Positions 8,476-16,801 of a stretch of 45,148 nt of DNA are shown here, one piece after another (the stretch's first letter is position 1; every line of letters starts with the position of its first letter). The notes beneath the pieces were generated by a model. That model searched no databases. It had not been told where the DNA came from and worked only from the letters and a program-made list of their open reading frames with translations. A program made the position numbers and the translations under genes. Source of the stretch: a virus. The stretch spans positions 1 to 45,148 of IMG/VR virus record IMGVR_UViG_3300010297_001898. One strand, given 5' to 3'.

Positions 8476-9993
8476 ATGGCAGAACTTTTCGGTTTCGAGA
8501 TCCGTAGAAAACAAGATGTAGAACCCGTGTCATTCGTTCAAAAGGACGAAGACGACGGAGCTGTAAACATTGCTGCAACAGGCGGTGCTTATGGTACCTA
8601 TGTTGATCTAGAAGGCACTGCAAAGAGTGAAGCTGAATTAGTAACAAGATATCGTAAAATGTGTATGCAGCCAGAGGTTGAGCATGCTATTGATGATATT
8701 ATTAATGAAGCAATCGTTACTAATACAGATAAAGAAATTCTAGAAATTAATCTTGATGACGTTCAACTATCTGCTGGTCTTAAAAACAAGATTAGAGATG
8801 AGTTTAGGAACACATTACGTCTTTTAAATTTTCAAGATAATGCTTACGAGATTTTTCGCAAATGGTATACAGACGGACGTATGTACTACCATGCGATTAT
8901 TAATGAGCAGGACCCACGTAATGGTCTTATTGAGTTAAGATATATTGATTCTCGAAAAATAAGAAAAATTAAAGAGACTACGAAGCAGAAAAAAGGCGAA
9001 GCAATAGTACAAAAAGTTAAGAACGAGTACTATATCTTCAACGATAAAGGCTTCCAGAGCAAATCAAGTCAAGTACCTAATCCAGCAACTGGTGGTGTAC
9101 AAGGCTTAAAGATTGCAAAAGATTCTATCATCCATTGTACATCAGGTCTGATGGATGAGAACAATAAAATGGTATTGTCACATCTTCATAAAGCTATTAA
9201 GCCGCTCAATCAATTGAGAGTGTTAGAAGATGCATCAGTTATCTATCGTATTTCAAGAGCACCAGAAAGACGTATCTTCTATATCGATGTAGGTAACTTG
9301 CCTAAGATGAAGGCAGAGCAGTACTTAAGAGATATGATGGTCAAGCATAAAAACCGATTAGTATATGATGCTGCTTCTGGTGAGATCAGAGATGATCGTA
9401 AGTTTATGACTATGCTTGAAGATTTTTGGCTACCAAGACGTGAAGGTGGTAGAGGTACTGAGATTACTTCACTACCAGGTGGTAGCAATTTAGGCGAAAT
9501 GGATGATATTATCTATTTCCAAAAGAAACTTTATAAGTCACTTAATGTACCTATTTCACGGTTAGAGCCAGAAACAGGATTCACATTAGGTAGAGCTTCT
9601 GAGATCAGTCGTGATGAATTGAAGTTTAGTAAATTTGTTTCTAGACTTCGTTTACGTTTCTCTCATCTTTTTGATAAGATATTAGAGAAGCAGTTAGTTC
9701 TAAAAGGTGTCATGTCTACTGATGAGTGGATGGATATCAAAGAATTAGTTCGATACGACTTTATTGAAGATAATCACTTTAGTGAATTAAAAGACGCTGA
9801 GGTTCTTCGTGAGAGATTACAGACATTGAATGAAGTAGAGAATTATACTGGTAAGTACTTCTCTAAAGCTTGGATTCAACGTCATGTACTTAAGATGGAT
9901 GAAGAAGAAATCAAAGCAATTGAAGGTGAGATCGCTGCTGAAGAGCAGTCAGGTGAACTGGATGTTGGTTCTCGTGATGAGAACGAGCAGTAA
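8476..9993 (+). CDS. 20: Portal protein gp20
   Basis: Portal vertex protein, 505 residues (T4 gp20 is 524). It forms the dodecameric DNA gate at one vertex of the head, nucleates head assembly and docks the terminase. Recognisable segments include LVTRYRKMCMQPEVEHAIDD, RIFYIDVGNLPKMKAEQYL, FWLPRREGGRGTEITSLPGG and PISRLEPETGFTLGRASEIS. These are among the most conserved stretches in T4-like portals. The C terminus is acidic and low in complexity. A strong ribosome site (AAAGGAG) precedes ATG. Confidence 0.95.
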   Translation: MAELFGFEIRRKQDVEPVSFVQKDEDDGAVNIAATGGAYGTYVDLEGTAKSEAELVTRYRKMCMQPEVEHAIDDIINEAIVTNTDKEILEINLDDVQLSAGLKNKIRDEFRNTLRLLNFQDNAYEIFRKWYTDGRMYYHAIINEQDPRNGLIELRYIDSRKIRKIKETTKQKKGEAIVQKVKNEYYIFNDKGFQSKSSQVPNPATGGVQGLKIAKDSIIHCTSGLMDENNKMVLSHLHKAIKPLNQLRVLEDASVIYRISRAPERRIFYIDVGNLPKMKAEQYLRDMMVKHKNRLVYDAASGEIRDDRKFMTMLEDFWLPRREGGRGTEITSLPGGSNLGEMDDIIYFQKKLYKSLNVPISRLEPETGFTLGRASEISRDELKFSKFVSRLRLRFSHLFDKILEKQLVLKGVMSTDEWMDIKELVRYDFIEDNHFSELKDAEVLRERLQTLNEVENYTGKYFSKAWIQRHVLKMDEEEIKAIEGEIAAEEQSGELDVGSRDENEQ

Positions 9994-9994
9994 T

Positions 9995-10002
9995 TATAAA
10001 TA
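9995..10002 (+). promoter_or_regulatory. T4-type late promoter (TATAAATA) for head core genes
   Basis: Perfect TATAAATA directly after the portal stop, 13 bases before the gene 67 start. It would drive genes 67, 68, the 81-residue ORF and gene 21. Confidence 0.75.
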
Positions 10003-10015
10003 AAGGTATAATACA

Positions 10016-10372
10016 ATGTCAGAATATAATGTACAAGACTTAATTAAAAATGCCATCGGTGAAAAGCCAGTAGCTGTTCAGGACGTATTTGACAATCTTA
10101 TGGTTGCAAAAGTACGTGATGAGATTTCCGGTAAAAGAATGGAAGTCGCGAATGCATTTGTAGCAGATGATGAAGAGGTAGAACTCGATGATATCACTGA
10201 TGCAGAACTTGAAGATGCCGCTGAAGATGAAATTGATAATGAAGAACTAGATGATGAAAGTGATGTCGATTCTGATGATGAATCTGACGAAGAAGCAGAA
10301 GACGAGATCGACGAAACTGAAGAAGATTCAGAGGAAGAAGAAAATGGCGAAGACACTGAGACAGATTCTTGA
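10016..10372 (+). CDS. 67: Prohead core protein gp67-like (acidic)
   Basis: Small prohead core component by position and composition, 118 residues. Residues 1-50 are mixed and resemble the N terminus of T4 gp67, with a helix that contains VFDNLMVAKVRDEI. From about residue 52 to the end the chain is almost entirely Asp and Glu. T4 gp67 (80 residues) has the same design and the same place between portal and gp68. Low complexity limits homology claims, so the call rests on context. The 3' end overlaps gene 68 by 29 bases. Confidence 0.75.
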   Translation: MSEYNVQDLIKNAIGEKPVAVQDVFDNLMVAKVRDEISGKRMEVANAFVADDEEVELDDITDAELEDAAEDEIDNEELDDESDVDSDDESDEEAEDEIDETEEDSEEEENGEDTETDS

Positions 10373-10844
10373 GGTTGCTGAACCTAAAGCAGGTGATGAA
10401 AAGCGCTTCAAAGATAAGCATGTAGTGCAGAAGACACGCAACCCTGCATATAAAGATGAAGCAGAAGAAGATGCGGTCTATCAAGCTACTAATGTAAAAA
10501 AAGATAAGACTAAAAAGTCCGGCGATCATACAGAAGGTGATGATGCGAAAATGTATGAAGCAAAAAAGCTTCAGTCATTTTACAACACTGAGCTTGATGA
10601 GGAAGAAAAGTTTATTCCAGAAGGTGTCGTTGATACTTTAAAAAAGATTCAAAAGACTCGTAAAGAGATGCAGATTAAGTTTAAAAACGGCCAGTCTATG
10701 GATGTAGACCCTAAGACAGCAGGGATGCTGATGGACGTTCATAAACAGCTTAACAGTGCAAATGCACGTAAGTTTCAGCAATCATTAGAAAGAGGCCAGG
10801 ATCATTTTATGAAAATGGTTGACTTTGCAGGGAGTGTTGCATGA
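10344..10844 (+). CDS. 68: Prohead core protein gp68-like
   Basis: The product is 166 residues from the ATG at 10344, which has the strong ribosome site GAGGAAGAAG just upstream, inside gene 67. Starting further upstream at 10251 would only add a basic translation of the acidic gene 67 repeat. The protein is Lys/Glu-rich and helical, with KFIPEGVVDTLKKIQKTRKEM and a C-terminal half that holds HKQLNSANARKFQQSLERG. T4 gp68 (141 residues) has the same place and is an internal head scaffold protein that helps set head length. Confidence 0.7.
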   Translation: MAKTLRQILEVAEPKAGDEKRFKDKHVVQKTRNPAYKDEAEEDAVYQATNVKKDKTKKSGDHTEGDDAKMYEAKKLQSFYNTELDEEEKFIPEGVVDTLKKIQKTRKEMQIKFKNGQSMDVDPKTAGMLMDVHKQLNSANARKFQQSLERGQDHFMKMVDFAGSVA

Positions 10845-11086
10845 TCTTAAATCTTAAAGGTGATGAAAGAAATGTAAGCACTGCTAACACAGTTAGTAAT
10901 GCATCATGTGTACGAGTTTATATTGCTACTGGTACAAGAGTTATGACTGTAACTGACGCTGGTGCAACTCAATTAGGTAACACAACGCTAGGAGCAGGCC
11001 AGCATATTGTATCTAAGCATCCAACAGATTTGCTTACGTTTAATAGTGCTACTCCATGTACTCCTATCGCGTTTAATGTAAGTTAA
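10841..11086 (+). CDS. Conserved small beta-rich protein of unknown function
   Basis: The product has 81 residues and overlaps the gene 68 stop by four bases (ATGA). It is rich in Ser, Thr and Val, with alternating hydrophobic residues suggesting beta strands (CVRVYIATG, RVMTVTDAG) and the segment GQHIVSKHPTDLLTF. No function is recognised. Its place between the core and protease genes suggests a minor virion or head protein, but this is inference only. Confidence 0.6.
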   Translation: MILNLKGDERNVSTANTVSNASCVRVYIATGTRVMTVTDAGATQLGNTTLGAGQHIVSKHPTDLLTFNSATPCTPIAFNVS

Positions 11087-11092
11087 GAGGCT

Positions 11093-11746
11093 ATGATGAA
11101 ACTCTTTTGCGAATTATCTGAAGAAGTACAGTTAGTAACTGAAGCTAGAGATGACGGATCTAAAGACTTCTTTATTGAAGGTATTTTCATGCAAGGCGAT
11201 ATTAAGAATCGCAACGGTAGAGTTTATCCTCAACAAGTGCTTGCAAAAGAAGTATCTCGTTACAATGAAGAAGTAATTAAAAAGAATAGAGCTTATGGCG
11301 AATTAGGTCATCCAGCTGGTCCTTCAATCAATCTTGAGAGAGTATCTCATATGATTAAAGAGTTGAAGCAAGACGGCGCTAATTTTGTCGGTAGAGCTAA
11401 AATTATGGACACACCCTACGGTCAAATTGTCAAAAATTTGATGACTGAAGGTGCCACACTTGGTGTATCTTCAAGAGGTATGGGCTCACTTAAAGATGTA
11501 GGTGGTGCTCAACAAGTACAAAATGATTTCTACTTAGCTACAGCTGCTGACATAGTTGCTGATCCTTCTGCACCCGATGCTTTTGTTAAGGGTATTATGG
11601 AGGGTGTTGAATGGGTGTGTGTAGACGGCAACTGGCGAGCACAAGAAGTAGTAGAAAGAATCCAGGAAACTGGTAGACGTTCCGTGAAAGAACTTGAAGA
11701 ACAGAAGCTTGCTCTGTTTGATAGATTCCTAAAAACGCTAGGTTGA
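11093..11746 (+). CDS. 21: Prohead core protease gp21
   Basis: Serine protease that matures the prohead by cutting core, scaffold and capsid proteins, 217 residues (T4 gp21 is 212). The conserved blocks are KNRNGRVYPQQVL, GELGHPAGPSINLERVSHMI and GVSSRGMGSL. The His in ELGHP and a Ser in VSSRG fit the catalytic pair of the T4 prohead endopeptidase family. A possible substrate site is visible in gp23. Two ATG codons lie in tandem (11093 and 11096); GAGG precedes them. Confidence 0.93.
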   Translation: MMKLFCELSEEVQLVTEARDDGSKDFFIEGIFMQGDIKNRNGRVYPQQVLAKEVSRYNEEVIKKNRAYGELGHPAGPSINLERVSHMIKELKQDGANFVGRAKIMDTPYGQIVKNLMTEGATLGVSSRGMGSLKDVGGAQQVQNDFYLATAADIVADPSAPDAFVKGIMEGVEWVCVDGNWRAQEVVERIQETGRRSVKELEEQKLALFDRFLKTLG

Positions 11747-11752
11747 TTAAAT

Positions 11753-11760
11753 TATAAATA
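11753..11760 (+). promoter_or_regulatory. T4-type late promoter (TATAAATA) for scaffold
   Basis: Perfect TATAAATA, 33 bases before the gene 22 start, directly followed by the palindrome TTACTAGTAA. A strong ribosome site (AAAGGAG) follows. Confidence 0.75.
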
Positions 11761-11792
11761 TTACTAGTAAATCTCGATAAAAGGAGCTAACG

Positions 11793-12863
11793 ATGGCTGA
11801 AGAGAGAAAAGATCTAGAGGATCAAGTTATCGAGGACAACATCACTGAAGAAGAGCAGCTCGATGAGTTTAAGGCTTCTGGTGAAGATTCCTCTGTAGCC
11901 GATCCTGTAGCACCAAAAGGTGGTTCTGCTAAGGCGAACCGTAAAGCTGATAAGGATGGTGGTGATAAGGGCACTCAAGAAGTACCTGTTGCCTCAACAC
12001 CTGGTCAGTCTAAATCACAACTTATGGCTAGTATGATGGTCAAGATGGGTGGCATGAATAAGGCTGCACTTCAGGCTATGTACAATGGAATGGCTAAGCA
12101 ACCTAAAGCTGGTGTTGCACCTTCCATGGCGATGCCAAAGCTGAGTGTCAAAGAAGACCTCGGTGATCTGTTTGGTAGCGAAGAGTTATCTGAGCAGTTC
12201 ATGGAGAAAGCTGAGACAATTTTTGAAGCAGCTGTTAATGCACGTCTTGCAATTGAAGTTGAAAAACTTCAGGAGCAGTTTGACGATAAGTTAGCAGAAG
12301 CTACTAAAGAACTTGAAGAGCAAATGACTACTAAGGTCGACGAGTACCTGTCATATGCCGCAGAAGAGTGGATGAAAGAGAACGAAGTTGCTATCGAATC
12401 TGCTCTCAAGGTTGAGATTGCTGAAAACCTAATGAATGGTATGAAGCAAGTATTTGCCGAGAACTATATTGATGTACCAGAAGAGAAGCTTGATGTCTTT
12501 GAAGAGTTAGCTGCTAAAGTAGATGAACTCGAAGAGAAGCTTAACGAAGAAGTTAAGTCGAAAATGGAGCTTACTCGTGAAGTAGAAATTCATCAGCGCG
12601 CTGCTGTATTTGCAGAAGTAGCTGAAAGTCTTACCGACGTTCAGGCTGATAAGTTCGCTAAACTTTGTGAAGGTATCGAGGCTGATGATACAGAAGCGTA
12701 TCAAAAGAAACTCGAAATGATCAAAGAGAACTACTTCACAACAAAGGTAGTTACTGAAGAGGCGGAAGAAGAGCCTTTGGAAGATGCAACAGAAAACACT
12801 GTAGCTATTGATCCAGAGATGTCTCGTTACGCTCAAGCCATTTCAAGAACTGTTAAACGATAA
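11793..12863 (+). CDS. 22: Prohead core scaffold protein gp22
   Basis: Main internal scaffold of the prohead, 356 residues (T4 gp22 is 269). The first about 120 residues are low in complexity and charged, then come long Glu/Lys-rich helices likely to form coiled coils (about residues 130-300). The family segment ELSEQFMEKAETIFEAAVNA is clear, and the C terminus ends MSRYAQAISRTVKR as in related phages. The scaffold is cut by gp21 before DNA enters. It sits just before gene 23, with its own late promoter. Confidence 0.9.
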   Translation: MAEERKDLEDQVIEDNITEEEQLDEFKASGEDSSVADPVAPKGGSAKANRKADKDGGDKGTQEVPVASTPGQSKSQLMASMMVKMGGMNKAALQAMYNGMAKQPKAGVAPSMAMPKLSVKEDLGDLFGSEELSEQFMEKAETIFEAAVNARLAIEVEKLQEQFDDKLAEATKELEEQMTTKVDEYLSYAAEEWMKENEVAIESALKVEIAENLMNGMKQVFAENYIDVPEEKLDVFEELAAKVDELEEKLNEEVKSKMELTREVEIHQRAAVFAEVAESLTDVQADKFAKLCEGIEADDTEAYQKKLEMIKENYFTTKVVTEEAEEEPLEDATENTVAIDPEMSRYAQAISRTVKR

Positions 12864-12866
12864 ATA
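12859..12866 (+). promoter_or_regulatory. Late promoter (GATAAATA) for major capsid
   Basis: GATAAATA overlaps the gene 22 stop and lies 31 bases before the gene 23 start. It matches the late consensus at 7 of 8 positions. AAGGGAGAG precedes the start codon. Confidence 0.65.
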
Positions 12867-12897
12867 ATTGAACAAAGTACTTTAAGGGAGAGCTAAA

Positions 12898-14214
12898 ATG
12901 TACTTATCTGAAAGCGTACAGCAGAAGTGGCAGCCAATTCTTGAGCATGCTGATCTTCCCGAGATCAAGGATTCTCACAAGCGCGCTGTTACTGCTCAAC
13001 TGCTAGAAAATACAGAAGTATCCATCCGTGAAGGTGGTACTTGGAGCACTAAGGGTCTTCTTGCTGAAGCCCCAACAAACGCAACTGGTGCAGACATCGA
13101 CAACTACGACCCAGTATTAATTTCACTGGTCCGTCGTTCTATGCCTAACCTAATTGCATACGACATCTGCGGCGTTCAGCCGATGTCCGGTCCTACTGGC
13201 CTTATCTTCGCAATGCGTTCGAAGTATACAAGCCAGGCTAACTCTGCTACAGAGGCATTCTATAACGAAGCTGATACAGCCTTCTCTACAGTTGCTGCTG
13301 GTGCTAACACTCTTGGTGACAAGAACGTTGGTACAACACCAGGTACAGCTAACAACGCAGAAGCTGGTCTTTACAACTTCGCAGATGCAATGCCAACTGC
13401 TCAAGCTGAAACACTTGGTGAAACTGGTAACACAGCATTCCCAGAGATGGCTTTCTCAATCGAGAAGGTATCTGTTACAGCTGGTTCACGTGCTCTGAAA
13501 GCTGAGTACTCAATGGAACTGGCACAAGATCTTAAAGCTATCCATGGATTGGATGCTGAGACAGAATTAGCAAACATCCTGTCTTCTGAGATCCTTGCTG
13601 AAATCAACCGCGAAATCGTTCGTACAATCAACGTTACTGCTACTCAAGGTGCACAGTCTGATACTACTACAGCTGGTACTTTTGACCTTGACACCGATTC
13701 AAACGGTCGTTGGTCAGTTGAGAAGTTCAAAGGTCTGATGTTCCAGATCGAGCGTGAAGCTAATCAAATCGCAAAAGACACCCGTAGAGGGAAAGGCAAC
13801 ATGATGATCTGTTCATCTGACGTTGCTTCTGCCTTAAATATGGCTGGCGTATTAGATTACACACCTGCGTTGAACTCAAACAACTTGGAAGTAGATGATA
13901 CAGGCAACACCTTTGCTGGTGTATTGAATGGTCGCATTCGTGTCTATATCGATCCATATACAACAGGCAACTATATGACAATTGGTTACAAAGGCTCTTC
14001 TGCTTTTGACGCCGGTCTGTTCTATTGCCCATACGTTCCATTACAAATGGTACGTGCTGTTGGTGAGGATACTTTCCAGCCAAAGATTGGTTTCAAAACA
14101 CGTTATGGTGTTGTTGCTAATCCGTTTGCTCAAGGTGCTACAGCTGGTCTTGGCGCACTTGTTAAAGACTCAAACGTTTACTATCGTAGAGTTCTTGTTT
14201 CTAACATTATGTAA
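12898..14214 (+). CDS. 23: Major capsid protein gp23
   Basis: HK97-fold head subunit, 438 residues (T4 gp23 is 521). Typical blocks are ISLVRRSMPNLIAYDICGVQ, PTGLIFAMRSKY, FPEMAFSIEKVSV, SRALKAEYSMELAQDLKAIH and GLDAETELANILSSEILAE. The C-terminal PFAQGATAGLGALVKDSN is also conserved. The N-terminal stretch contains LLAE at 54-57, a candidate gp21 cleavage site that would remove the first 57 residues. Codon use is more C-rich than in neighbours, as expected for the most highly expressed late gene. A strong terminator follows. Confidence 0.97.
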   Translation: MYLSESVQQKWQPILEHADLPEIKDSHKRAVTAQLLENTEVSIREGGTWSTKGLLAEAPTNATGADIDNYDPVLISLVRRSMPNLIAYDICGVQPMSGPTGLIFAMRSKYTSQANSATEAFYNEADTAFSTVAAGANTLGDKNVGTTPGTANNAEAGLYNFADAMPTAQAETLGETGNTAFPEMAFSIEKVSVTAGSRALKAEYSMELAQDLKAIHGLDAETELANILSSEILAEINREIVRTINVTATQGAQSDTTTAGTFDLDTDSNGRWSVEKFKGLMFQIEREANQIAKDTRRGKGNMMICSSDVASALNMAGVLDYTPALNSNNLEVDDTGNTFAGVLNGRIRVYIDPYTTGNYMTIGYKGSSAFDAGLFYCPYVPLQMVRAVGEDTFQPKIGFKTRYGVVANPFAQGATAGLGALVKDSNVYYRRVLVSNIM

Positions 14215-14243
14215 TCATAATAAGAAACTAAAAATACGAAACT

Positions 14244-14272
14244 GGCCCCGCCTTGAAAGCGGGGCCTTTTTT
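14244..14272 (+). terminator. Rho-independent terminator after gene 23
   Basis: GGCCCCGC and GCGGGGCC form a perfect 8-bp GC stem with a 7-base loop, followed by six T. It ends the capsid transcript and is the clearest terminator in the window. Confidence 0.92.
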
Positions 14273-14275
14273 GTG

Positions 14276-14283
14276 CCTAAATA
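14276..14283 (+). promoter_or_regulatory. Late promoter-like CCTAAATA
   Basis: CCTAAATA lies 3 bases after the gene 23 terminator and 17 bases before the next gene. It restarts late transcription for the tube-like gene at 14301, which has AAGGAG as ribosome site. Confidence 0.55.
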
Positions 14284-14300
14284 TTAGTAAGGAGTGAATA

Positions 14301-14816
14301 ATGGCTGTACAACCTTCTACTAGACAATTTTTATCACCCGCTAGTTTTGACTTTAGCGTTAAGAAACTGCCTGAGACAAAGTTCTTTGTGCAGGGTATTA
14401 ACATACCTGGTATCTCATTAGGTGAAACGCAAGGTCAAGATACTCCATTTCTTAAAATTCCTATTCCAGGTGACCATATTGTCTTTAATGAATTGACAGT
14501 AACATTTAGAGTAGATGAAGATCTCAATAACTATCTCGAAGTTTATAACTGGTTAACAGGTATTGGTTTCCCAGAAGCATTTAATCAGTATGCAGCTGTA
14601 TCAGCTAATGTACCTGGTAGTGGTGAAGGTATCTATTCTGATGGTACTCTAATGATATTGAATAGCGCAAAAAGACCTAATGTAGAAGTAACTTTCGAAG
14701 ATATGTACCCTACTTCAATGACTGATCTTAACTTTACTACTACTATCAGTGATATTGATTACTTAGAAGCTTCTGTTACTTTTAGATACAAATACTATAA
14801 AATCAGAAAACTTTAG
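14301..14816 (+). CDS. Second tail-tube-like protein (gp19 family)
   Basis: The product has 171 residues. It has the layout of a T4-type tube protein: FDFSVKKLPETKFFVQGINI, then an early strand pair with PFLKIPIPGDHIVFNELTV, then VTFEDMYPTSMTDLNF and a C-terminal strand ASVTFRYKYYKI. It is about as long as gp19 at 7876 but differs clearly in sequence. In T4-like phages other than T4, gp19-like paralogues often follow gene 23. It could be a tube initiator, terminator or baseplate hub-associated ring; the exact role is unknown. Confidence 0.7.
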   Translation: MAVQPSTRQFLSPASFDFSVKKLPETKFFVQGINIPGISLGETQGQDTPFLKIPIPGDHIVFNELTVTFRVDEDLNNYLEVYNWLTGIGFPEAFNQYAAVSANVPGSGEGIYSDGTLMILNSAKRPNVEVTFEDMYPTSMTDLNFTTTISDIDYLEASVTFRYKYYKIRKL

Positions 14817-14845
14817 TTGATTTTTACGCTAGTATTAGCTATAAT
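14817..14845 (+). promoter_or_regulatory. Sigma70-like early promoter for uvsY-uvsW
   Basis: TTGATT and TATAAT with a 17-base spacer, with AG before the -35 box. It marks the switch from late structural genes to early and middle recombination genes. Its -35 box overlaps the stop codon of the preceding gene. Confidence 0.8.
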
Positions 14846-14875
14846 AATACTATGTGTATATTTTAGTATGAGGTT

Positions 14876-15316
14876 ATGATGCAATTAGATGCTATATTAG
14901 ACGAATGGCATAAAGACTGTCAAATTGACAGAACAGAGTTAGGTGAAGCTGCACTTAACATTCCCCAATTACATTCTAAGTATTATAAGATGTTTTCTAG
15001 TGAGAGGCTAGCATTAAAAAGGCTAGAAGCTGAATATAAGTCTCTCGCAAAAGCTAAGTGGGAATATTATCAAGGTCATATGGACCTAGAAGACTTACGT
15101 GAGTGGGGATGGGAACCAAATCCTCTAAAGATTCTTAAACAGGATCTCGATAGATATATCGATTCTGATCCTGATATTATCCAACTAACAATGAAAATCA
15201 GTTATGCTAAGGAAAAAGTAGATTTCTTAGATAATGTGATTCGCAGTCTTAACACTCGTGGATATAATATCAGAGCTGCAATTGATTGGGAAAAATTTAA
15301 GATGGGAGCCATCTAG
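14876..15316 (+). CDS. uvsY: Recombination mediator UvsY
   Basis: UvsY loads the recombinase UvsX on single-stranded DNA coated by gp32. The product has 146 residues (T4 UvsY is 137). Common features are the helical N-terminal half, the segment LEAEYKSLAKAKWEYYQGHM, which matches the T4 pattern of a Lys-rich helix followed by a tyrosine pair and Gly, and the C-terminal IRSLNTRGYNIRAAIDWEKF. It precedes uvsW, whose start overlaps its stop by one base (TAGTG). Start ATG at 14876 or 14879. Confidence 0.85.
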   Translation: MMQLDAILDEWHKDCQIDRTELGEAALNIPQLHSKYYKMFSSERLALKRLEAEYKSLAKAKWEYYQGHMDLEDLREWGWEPNPLKILKQDLDRYIDSDPDIIQLTMKISYAKEKVDFLDNVIRSLNTRGYNIRAAIDWEKFKMGAI

Positions 15317-16800
15317 TGGAAACTCTTTCCATTATACCATACAATGAAGTCTTCATAAGAATTAATTGTGAAGCTGGAACAGCATATGAGATGTCAGAGT
15401 ACTTCACATTTACAGTACCTGGTGCTAAGTTTATGCCTGCTGTTCGTAATAAAGTATGGGATGGAAAGATTAGATTATTTAATGTAGCGACTAAGTTACT
15501 CTATAAAGGACTGATTCCATATGTTGAGCAGTTTGCAAAAGAGCGTGATTATAATGTAGATCTACATGAAGACTTAGAAGCTGCTACTGAATTTAGTTTA
15601 TCAGAAGCAAAAGAGTTTTGTAAAGGTTTAGATGTAGATCCTTGGCCAAGAGATTACCAACTAGATGCTTTCGTGCATGGAATACGTCATAGTCGGGGTC
15701 TCCTGTTGTCTCCTACAGCTTCTGGTAAATCACTTATCATATATCTATTGACTCAGTACCTATTGGAGACGAAGGTTCTAATCATTGTTCCGACAGTGTC
15801 TCTAGTGTATCAAATGAAAACTGACTTCTTAGACTATGCTAAGAAAGGTGCTTTAGATGAATCATTTATTAGAGTTATTTCTGGCACTGAATCTAAAGAT
15901 TGGATGTTAGGTCATGATGAATTAATAACTATTACTACTTGGCAATCAATTCATAAGTTACCAAAAAAATGGTTTCAACAATTCGGTACTGTCATAGGAG
16001 ATGAAGCGCATCTATTCAAAGCTAAATCTCTATCATCTATTATGACTAAATTAGAAGACTGTAAGTATAGATATGGCTTTACAGGAACTCTAGATGGTAC
16101 TCAAACTCATAAGTTAGTATTAGAAGGTTTGTTTGGTGCAGTAGAAAAAGTAACTACTACATCTACTCTTATCGAGCAAAAGCATCTTGCAGAGTTTAAG
16201 ATCAAAGCAACAGTACTAAAATATCCAGACCATATTAAGCAACAATGTAAACAATTAACATACCAGCAAGAGATAGACTTCTTAATCAATAATACACAGC
16301 GTAACAGATTTATTAGAAATCTTGCTGTATCATTAAACGGTAATACTCTATTATTATTTCAAATGCTAGATCATGGTAAAGAGTTAAAGCAGCTTATTGA
16401 TAGTCAAGTCGAGCGTACAATAGAACCACGTAAAACATTCTACGTAGCAGGTCAAACAGAAGCATTAGAACGAGAAAATATTAGAGCTATAGTTGAAAAA
16501 GAGACTAATGCTATCATATGTGCATCATATGGTACTTTCTCTACAGGAGTTAATATCAAAAACCTACATAATATAATATTTGCTAGTCCTTCTAAATCAC
16601 GTATTAGAAATCTACAGTCAATTGGTAGAGGTCTTAGAAAGAGTGATAGTAAAGATAATGCTACGTTATTTGATATTGCAGATGACTTGACGTGGAGGTC
16701 ACATAAGAATTACACTATACAGCATTTTGCTGAGCGAATTAAAATATATAATGAAGAAAAATTTGACTATAAAATTTACACAGTCAAACTTAAGGTGTAA
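15316..16800 (+). CDS. uvsW: UvsW RNA-DNA and DNA helicase
   Basis: Superfamily 2 helicase, 494 residues (T4 UvsW about 500). In T4 it unwinds R-loops, which shuts off origin-dependent replication, and migrates recombination forks. Motif I is PTASGKS at residues 133-139, motif II DEAH at 229-232, motif III GFTGTL, and motif VI QSIGRGLRKS is near the C terminus. The N-terminal about 90 residues form the small DNA-binding domain of this family. The start is GTG, overlapping the uvsY stop, so coupling is likely. Confidence 0.95.
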   Translation: METLSIIPYNEVFIRINCEAGTAYEMSEYFTFTVPGAKFMPAVRNKVWDGKIRLFNVATKLLYKGLIPYVEQFAKERDYNVDLHEDLEAATEFSLSEAKEFCKGLDVDPWPRDYQLDAFVHGIRHSRGLLLSPTASGKSLIIYLLTQYLLETKVLIIVPTVSLVYQMKTDFLDYAKKGALDESFIRVISGTESKDWMLGHDELITITTWQSIHKLPKKWFQQFGTVIGDEAHLFKAKSLSSIMTKLEDCKYRYGFTGTLDGTQTHKLVLEGLFGAVEKVTTTSTLIEQKHLAEFKIKATVLKYPDHIKQQCKQLTYQQEIDFLINNTQRNRFIRNLAVSLNGNTLLLFQMLDHGKELKQLIDSQVERTIEPRKTFYVAGQTEALERENIRAIVEKETNAIICASYGTFSTGVNIKNLHNIIFASPSKSRIRNLQSIGRGLRKSDSKDNATLFDIADDLTWRSHKNYTIQHFAERIKIYNEEKFDYKIYTVKLKV

Positions 16801-16801
16801 C

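Noticed and set aside
10251-10343. Gene 68 start at 10251
   Set aside because: The added residues are the out-of-frame reading of the acidic gene 67 repeat; a good ribosome site lies directly before 10344.
10078-10356. Reverse-strand ORF opposite gene 67
   Set aside because: It is a Ser repeat produced by reading the Glu/Asp codons of gene 67 backwards; no ribosome site and no other minus-strand genes.
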